From: Pseudomonadota bacterium
GTDB lineage: Bacteria > Pseudomonadota > Gammaproteobacteria > Steroidobacterales > Steroidobacteraceae
Reading direction: 5' to 3'
Assembly (NCBI GenBank): GCA_021815925.1
Contig: JAKAZL010000001.1
Coordinates: forward strand, 1-64,000
Length of the DNA: 64,000 nucleotides
Part shown: positions 59,410-64,000 of the stretch, one piece after another
How positions within the stretch are numbered: position 1 is the first letter of the stretch
How the letters are laid out: each line of letters starts with the position of its first letter
Made by a program: the position numbers and the translations under genes
The notes under the pieces: model-generated
What the model saw: only the letters and a program-made list of their open reading frames with translations
What the model was told of the DNA's origin: nothing
The model's database searches: none

Positions 59410-60189
59410 GTGTCAGGACAGAGGATCGACGTGTACTTCGTGGTCGGCGGCCGCTACCACGACTTTGATTTCGCGCGGCTGCAGATCCTCGGCCTGCTGC
59501 ACGAGCAAGAACGCATTCGGGTCAGGGTCGCAGAGGATTACGCCGACGTCGACGCGATCGGAGCCGCCGATGCGCTCATCTCATACACCTGCGACGTGCT
59601 TCCGAGCGCGGCCCAGCAGGAGGCGCTCGCGGGCTTTGTCGCCAGCGGCCGGCGGTGGTTTGCGCTGCACGGCACGAATTCGATTCTGCAGTGGAACGAC
59701 AGCGGGAAAGTGGATGCGCCGGACAGCATGCCGGTGCTCGCACGGCTGCTCGGCAGCCAATTCGTTGCGCATCCGCCGCTGATGGAATTCGAGGTGCGCG
59801 TGAGCGATCCGAGCCATCCGCTGGTCAAGGGCATCGAGACCTTCAGGGTGACCGACGAGATATATCTGTCGGACCTGTACGGACCCAACCACGTGCTGCT
59901 CGAGACCCGCTACAACGGCAAGGCGCGTGGTGAGTTCGTGCGCCGCGAATGGTATTCCGACGAGCCGCGTCCGGTGCTCTACCTGCACGAGCACGGTGCC
60001 GGTGCGGTGTTGTATCTGACGCTCGGGCATTGCCGTGGTCGATATGACATGCAACCGCTTCTCGAGGAGTATCCACAGGTCGAGCGGTGCAGCTGGGAGT
60101 CGGCCATCTACCAAGAGCTGCTGCGCCGCGGCATCCGCTGGGCGGCGCGCCTGGGCGAGCATGGCGAGGCTGCCGGGCGGGCGGCATGA
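59410..60189 (+). CDS. ThuA-like protein
   Basis: A 259-residue protein starting at GTG with a ThuA/class I glutamine-amidotransferase-like fold: VYFVVGGRYHDFDFARL, ALISYTCDVLPSAAQQEALAGFVASGRRWFALHGTN and LYLTLGHCRGRYD. ThuA proteins are linked to trehalose and other sugar-derived oxidation, and some act on keto-glycosides; the role is unclear. A role on a sugar part or a ring-cleavage product is only a guess. ATGA overlap with the VOC gene. Confidence 0.75.
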   Translation: MSGQRIDVYFVVGGRYHDFDFARLQILGLLHEQERIRVRVAEDYADVDAIGAADALISYTCDVLPSAAQQEALAGFVASGRRWFALHGTNSILQWNDSGKVDAPDSMPVLARLLGSQFVAHPPLMEFEVRVSDPSHPLVKGIETFRVTDEIYLSDLYGPNHVLLETRYNGKARGEFVRREWYSDEPRPVLYLHEHGAGAVLYLTLGHCRGRYDMQPLLEEYPQVERCSWESAIYQELLRRGIRWAARLGEHGEAAGRAA

Positions 60190-60710
60190 AGCGCGTGCTC
60201 GGGCCGGTCATGCAGAACGCGTTCCTGGTCGATGACCTCGAGCGGGCCATCGAGCATTGGACGCGGGTGATGGGTGTCGGCCCGTTCTTCCTGTTCGAGC
60301 ACATCGGCTTTCGGAATCTGATGTTCCGTGGCCGACCTGCCGGGCCGTTGGATCTGACCGTGGCCATCGCCTACTGGGACGATCTGCAGATCGAGCTCAT
60401 CCGTCAGCACGACAGCACTCCATCGATTTACACCGAATTCGCCGCAGCCCGCGGGTCGGGCATGCATCACATGGGCGTGATGAGCAATGCGCTCGATGCG
60501 GATCTCGCCGAGCTCGCCCGACAGGGCGTGCAGCCGGTGCAGCGCGGCTGCGCCGCCGGCATGCGCTTCGCGTACGTCGAAACGGACCAGCACCCGGGCG
60601 GGATGATCGAGCTGATCGAGGCGAGTGCGGGTGCGCGCGCGTTCTTCGCGCGCATGCGCGAGGCGGCTCGCGACTGGGATGGCCGGGAGCCGATTTGCCG
60701 GCCGTCGTGA
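60186..60710 (+). CDS. VOC-superfamily (glyoxalase/dioxygenase-like) protein
   Basis: A 174-residue protein with two beta-alpha-beta-beta-beta units: QNAFLVDDLERAIEHWTRVMGVGPFFLF and MHHMGVMSNALDADLAELARQGVQPVQ. The putative metal residues are His (HHMGV) and Glu (GGMIELIEA). It could be an isomerase, epimerase or extradiol-type enzyme. Start 60186 overlaps the ThuA-like stop. Confidence 0.82.
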   Translation: MKRVLGPVMQNAFLVDDLERAIEHWTRVMGVGPFFLFEHIGFRNLMFRGRPAGPLDLTVAIAYWDDLQIELIRQHDSTPSIYTEFAAARGSGMHHMGVMSNALDADLAELARQGVQPVQRGCAAGMRFAYVETDQHPGGMIELIEASAGARAFFARMREAARDWDGREPICRPS

Positions 60711-60714
60711 CCGT

Positions 60715-61293
60715 TCAGACGACCGCGCTCACCGCGTCGGTGGCGAAGGGGCAGTAATCTTCACGGTCGACGACGTCCAGAACGAATGACAGCTTGGCCA
60801 TTCCGGCAATCACCGCCATCACGGTGCCGAGCTCGAGGATCTGCTCCTGGGTGAAGTGCTCGCGCAGCTCGGCCAGCAGCTGCGCGGAGAGCTTTCCCTC
60901 CATGTTCGTCAGTGCCACCTGCTCGGCGTAGGTGATCACCGCTCGCTCCGCGGCCGTGAACGGCGTGGTGTCGGCGAAGATCAGGGCATCGACCTGCTGC
61001 TGCGTGAAGCCGGCGGCGAGCGCTCCCGGGATGTTCTGCCGGTTGCAGGTCTGGCAGCCGTGCAGCAGCGAGAGTTTCAAGCGGGCGAGCTGCTTGTACC
61101 GCTGCGCCACGGTGCCACCGAAGAACAGGTGCGCGTAGAACTTATCGAGCACGAAATCCAGGACCTGTGGTGCCTGCGAGAACACCTCGATGAAGGTCCC
61201 CGAGCCGCTCAGCTGAGTCAGCGTGTCCCACGCCTGCTGCCAGCGCGGCTCAAGCTGTTCACGTGCAACACGATCGAGCAACGTCTCGGACAT
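60715..61293 (-). CDS. Carboxymuconolactone decarboxylase/AhpD-like protein
   Basis: A 192-residue alpha-helical protein with the CxxC redox motif in LLHGCQTCNRQNIPGALAAGF and the helix TAAERAVITYAEQVALT. This is the CMD/AhpD family, peroxidase-related or decarboxylase. It ends 4 bp from the VOC gene end on the opposite strand. The ATG at 61293 is proximal to operator F; the longer track ORF to 61815 is a shadow of the FadB-like gene. Confidence 0.82.
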   Translation of the reverse strand: MSETLLDRVAREQLEPRWQQAWDTLTQLSGSGTFIEVFSQAPQVLDFVLDKFYAHLFFGGTVAQRYKQLARLKLSLLHGCQTCNRQNIPGALAAGFTQQQVDALIFADTTPFTAAERAVITYAEQVALTNMEGKLSAQLLAELREHFTQEQILELGTVMAVIAGMAKLSFVLDVVDREDYCPFATDAVSAVV

Positions 61294-61338
61294 GCCTCGG
61301 CCTCCTCGAGCGGTGGATGCGCTGGATTTTTCCATGAT

Positions 61339-61364
61339 ACTATAAAAAACAATCAGTCCGGTTT
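61339..61364. promoter_or_regulatory. TetR-type operator F in divergent promoter
   Basis: AATCA-GTCC-GGTTT (61351-61364), flanked by AAAAAC and GTTTT as at sites D and E. A minus-strand -10 TATAGT (61344-61339) serves the CMD-like gene; the FadB-like gene starts 123 bp to the right. Confidence 0.65.
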
Positions 61365-61486
61365 GTTTTACGATGCGGGCCGCAGGCAGGCGGGCCGAGC
61401 GGCGCGGTGCCCCCGACCTCTCGCCTGTGGTGGGCCGGCCCGGACGGCCTCTTGCGTACTGACCACGAGATTGCGGAAACACGACG

Positions 61487-63631
61487 ATGTTCACCGGTGA
61501 GTCGATCCGTCTGAACCTGCTCGAGCCTGAAATTGCCGAGCTCACCTTCGATCGCCAGGGCGATTCGATCAACAAGCTCGACGTGCGCACGGTCGAGGAG
61601 CTGCGGGCCGCGACGGCCGAGCTGCGTACGCGGCGCGCTGTGCGCGGTCTGCTCGTCAGCAGCGCCAAGACGGTATTCATCGTCGGCGCGGACATCTTTG
61701 AGTTCTCCGAGCTGTTCGCTCGTTCCGAGGAACAGATCGCCGCGCACATCGGGGCGCAGAGCGAGGTGTTTCGTGCCTTCGAGGACCTCGACATGCCGGT
61801 GGTCACCGCCATCAACGGCGTCGCCTTGGGCGGTGGGCTCGAGATGGCTCTGGCCAGCGACTACCGTGTCGCGGCGCGGACGGCCCAGCTCGGCCTGCCG
61901 GAAGTCAAACTCGGGCTGTTTCCGGGCTACGGCGGGACCGTCCGTCTGCCGCGGCTCGCCGGCTCGACCGTCGCGATTGACTGGATCACGAGCGGACGGG
62001 CGCGCTCGGCCGGCGAAGGCGCGGCGGACCGGGTGATTGACGCGTTGGTGGAGCCTGAGCGTCTGCGCGCCGCGGCGCTCGAGCAGCTGCAGGCCGCGCT
62101 CGCCTCGGGGGCCTGGCGCGAGCGGCGCATGGCGCGCCGCGGGCCGTTCTCCCTGGACGCTCAAGCGGTCGAGAAGGCGCGGGCGCGTCTGCAGGGGGGC
62201 GCCGCCCGAGAGCCGGCCGCGCTGAGCGCCCTGGAGCTGCTGGTTGCCTGCGCCGTCCTGGATCGTGATGCGGCGCTGAGACAGGAGAGTCTCGCCTTCG
62301 GGCGCATTGCACGCACGCAGGCAGCGGCCTCTCTGGTGCAGCTGTTCGTCAATGAGCAGCGCGTCAAGGGCAAGGCCAAGGCCCATGCCCGGCGAGCACG
62401 GCCCGTGCGGCGCGTCGGGGTGGTGGGTGCGGGCATCATGGGCGGTGGTATTGCCTACAGCGCGGCGATGAGCGGCGCGGAAGTGTTGCTGCAGGATATC
62501 GCCCCGCAGGCGCTCGAGCAGGGCGTCGCCGAGGCGCGCAAGCAGCTGGACAAACAGGTGCGCAACGCCCGTATCACCGAGCAGCGCGCCGCACAGGTGC
62601 TGAGCGCGATCCGACCGCAGGCCGGCTATGCGCGTTTCGAGGAGCTGGACCTGGTGATCGAGGCGGTGGTGGAGAACCTCGGGATCAAGCGCGATGTGCT
62701 CGGTGGCGTGGAGCAGAGCACCGCCGCTGCCGCGATCGTCGCGACCAATACATCCTCGCTGTCGCTGGTGGATCTGTCCGAGGATCTGCGGCGGCCGAAG
62801 AACTTCCTCGGCATGCACTTCTTCAATCCCGTGCCGGTGATGCCGCTGGTCGAGATCGTCCGCGGTCCGGACACGGCGCCGCAGACCGTTGATGCGGCCG
62901 TCGGCTTCGCCACCGCCCTCGGCAAGACACCGATCGTCGTGCGCGACTGCCCCGGCTTCCTGGTGAACCGGATCCTCACCGCCTATCTGCTCGGGTACTA
63001 CTTCGCTCTGCGTGACGGCGCGGATCTGCACGAGACGGAGCGCATCATGGAGCAGTTCGGCTGGCCGATGGGTCCGGCTTATCTTCAGGATGTCATCGGA
63101 CTGGACACGATGCTGCACGTCATCGAAGTGATCGCCGCGGGATATCCGCAGCGCATGGCGTACGGCTTCGCGCTCCCGCTCGAGCAGCTGCTCAAGCACA
63201 ATCGCCGTGGGCAGAAGAGCGGTGCCGGCTACTACCGCTACGAGGCCGATCCGCGGGGCAAGCCGGTCAAGCTCGCCGATCCGCAGATTGCGGCGCTGCT
63301 GCCGGGTCTGCGCGCCGACGGCGCGCGTTCCCTGTCGGATCAGGAAACGGTCGAGCGGCTGATGCTGCCCATGATGATCGAGGCAGCTCTGTGCCTCGAG
63401 GAAGGCGTGGCCGACTCGCCGGAGGAAATCGACCTCGCGCTGGTGCTCGGCCTGGGGTTTCCCCGCTATGCCGGCGGTCCGCTGAAGCACGCCGACTGGC
63501 TCGGACTGCCTCATGTCGTGGAGCGTTGCGAGGCGTACGCAGCGCTCGGGGCTCTATACCGGCCGACGCAGCGGATGCGCGACATGGCGCGTCACGGCGA
63601 TCGCTATTTCAGCGCGGAGAAGCGGCAATGA
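61487..63631 (+). CDS. FadB/FadJ-type 3-hydroxyacyl-CoA dehydrogenase/enoyl-CoA hydratase
   Basis: A 714-residue two-part enzyme. The N-terminal crotonase domain has GADIFEFSELF, INGVALGGGLEMALASDYRVA and the catalytic-region Glu in GLPEVKLGLFPGYGG. The C-terminal dehydrogenase has GVVGAGIMGGGIAYSAA (NAD site), NTSSLSL, GMHFFNPVPVMPLVEIV and DCPGFLVNRIL. It hydrates enoyl-CoA and oxidises the 3-hydroxyacyl-CoA. The next gene overlaps by ATGA. Confidence 0.94.
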   Translation: MFTGESIRLNLLEPEIAELTFDRQGDSINKLDVRTVEELRAATAELRTRRAVRGLLVSSAKTVFIVGADIFEFSELFARSEEQIAAHIGAQSEVFRAFEDLDMPVVTAINGVALGGGLEMALASDYRVAARTAQLGLPEVKLGLFPGYGGTVRLPRLAGSTVAIDWITSGRARSAGEGAADRVIDALVEPERLRAAALEQLQAALASGAWRERRMARRGPFSLDAQAVEKARARLQGGAAREPAALSALELLVACAVLDRDAALRQESLAFGRIARTQAAASLVQLFVNEQRVKGKAKAHARRARPVRRVGVVGAGIMGGGIAYSAAMSGAEVLLQDIAPQALEQGVAEARKQLDKQVRNARITEQRAAQVLSAIRPQAGYARFEELDLVIEAVVENLGIKRDVLGGVEQSTAAAAIVATNTSSLSLVDLSEDLRRPKNFLGMHFFNPVPVMPLVEIVRGPDTAPQTVDAAVGFATALGKTPIVVRDCPGFLVNRILTAYLLGYYFALRDGADLHETERIMEQFGWPMGPAYLQDVIGLDTMLHVIEVIAAGYPQRMAYGFALPLEQLLKHNRRGQKSGAGYYRYEADPRGKPVKLADPQIAALLPGLRADGARSLSDQETVERLMLPMMIEAALCLEEGVADSPEEIDLALVLGLGFPRYAGGPLKHADWLGLPHVVERCEAYAALGALYRPTQRMRDMARHGDRYFSAEKRQ

Positions 63632-64000
63632 CACCGACCGACACTCTGAGGTTGCAGTGCACGGGCGGCGTGGCGCGCCTGACGCTGAATCGACCCGCCG
63701 CGGGCAACTCGATCGACGTTGCGCTCGCCCGGGGTTTGATGGAAGCGGCCATCCAATGCGACGAGGATGATGCCATCCGCGCCGTGCTTCTGACGGCAGA
63801 GGGCCGGCTGTTCTGCGCTGGCGGCGACATCCAGGCCTTTACCGCTGCGGGCGAGTCGGCCCCGGCGCTGCTGAAGGAACTCACGGGGTACCTGCACGTG
63901 GCGCTTGCCCGCTTCGCACGCATGGACAAGCCGCTGTTGTGCGCGGTCAATGGACCGGCTGCCGGGGCCGGTGTGGGGTTGGCGGTGCTCGCCGACGTCG
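63628..64000 (+). CDS. Enoyl-CoA hydratase/isomerase, C-terminus beyond window
   Basis: The first 124 codons are present (not in the track because cut by the edge): MTPTDTLRLQCTGGVARLTLNRPAAGNSID, then GRLFCAGGDIQAFTAAG (oxyanion-hole motif) and KPLLCAVNGPAAGAGVGLAVLAD. This is a crotonase-family hydratase or isomerase. The start overlaps the FadB-like stop by ATGA. Confidence 0.88.
   Translation, partial: MTPTDTLRLQCTGGVARLTLNRPAAGNSIDVALARGLMEAAIQCDEDDAIRAVLLTAEGRLFCAGGDIQAFTAAGESAPALLKELTGYLHVALARFARMDKPLLCAVNGPAAGAGVGLAVLADV

Noticed and set aside
1-64000. CRISPR arrays or phage structural genes
   Set aside because: No regularly spaced repeats with unique spacers and no capsid, portal, terminase or tail genes were seen.

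Overview
This is a GC-rich chromosomal window with dense ATGA start/stop overlaps, TonB and RND outer-membrane machinery and proteobacterial gene families. It suggests a free-living, aerobic proteobacterium, most likely a gammaproteobacterium of the Nevskiales/Steroidobacter/xanthomonad type. That lineage call is inference from gene style, because no rRNA or other taxonomic marker lies in the window.

Left accessory region (about 1-13.4 kb). After a truncated outer-membrane beta-barrel gene come three toxin-type modules on the minus strand: MazE/MazF-like, an AbiE-like regulator plus nucleotidyltransferase, and a solitary Fic protein. Each is followed, just beyond its upstream operator, by a 46-bp direct repeat that is the exact 3' part of a CAT-anticodon tRNA, from the anticodon loop to CCA. 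The repeats sit at 1245, 2794 and 4186, and two of them also share about 115 bp of upstream sequence. This looks like a tandem array of integrase-less cassettes stacked in a tRNA attachment site. It is followed by two operons of small conserved hypothetical proteins, an RRM protein, a decayed IS21-type element next to a broken flavin oxidoreductase gene, a methyltransferase and long gene-poor stretches.

Middle region (13.5-34 kb). This holds housekeeping and accessory single genes: an amino-acid permease, a fatty acid desaturase, a CtaG-like protein, a cation/proton antiporter, a secreted DsrE protein, a complete cobalt-type nitrile hydratase operon (alpha, beta, activator), an ABC-F ATPase, a tripartite heavy-metal-type RND efflux system with a divergent outer-membrane lipoprotein gene, an L,D-transpeptidase, and a divergent MmyB-type regulator/SDR pair.

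Right region (34.1-64 kb). This is one large CoA-dependent catabolic cluster. It has a TetR regulator, four SDRs (one with the catalytic Tyr changed to Phe), a MaoC hydratase, SnoaL-like, VOC and ABM small-fold proteins, three Rieske oxygenase alpha subunits and one Rieske ferredoxin, and a TPP-dependent 2-oxoacid/acetoin-type dehydrogenase (E1 alpha, E1 beta, E2). It also has a cytochrome c-PQQ dehydrogenase, an acyl-CoA ligase, an acyl-CoA dehydrogenase, a class III CoA-transferase, a TonB receptor, an HMG-CoA-synthase-like/DUF35 fusion with its thiolase, a FadB/FadJ-type protein and the start of an enoyl-CoA hydratase. The set fits uptake, ring oxygenation, CoA activation and beta-oxidation-like breakdown of a hydrophobic cyclic compound (terpenoid, steroid or polycyclic type). 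The substrate cannot be named from sequence.

Seven copies of an operator of the form AGTCA-N4-TGAYT (drifting to AATCA-N4-GGTTT) lie in five divergent or promoter regions of this cluster, starting with the TetR gene's own promoter. I infer that they mark a TetR-controlled regulon.
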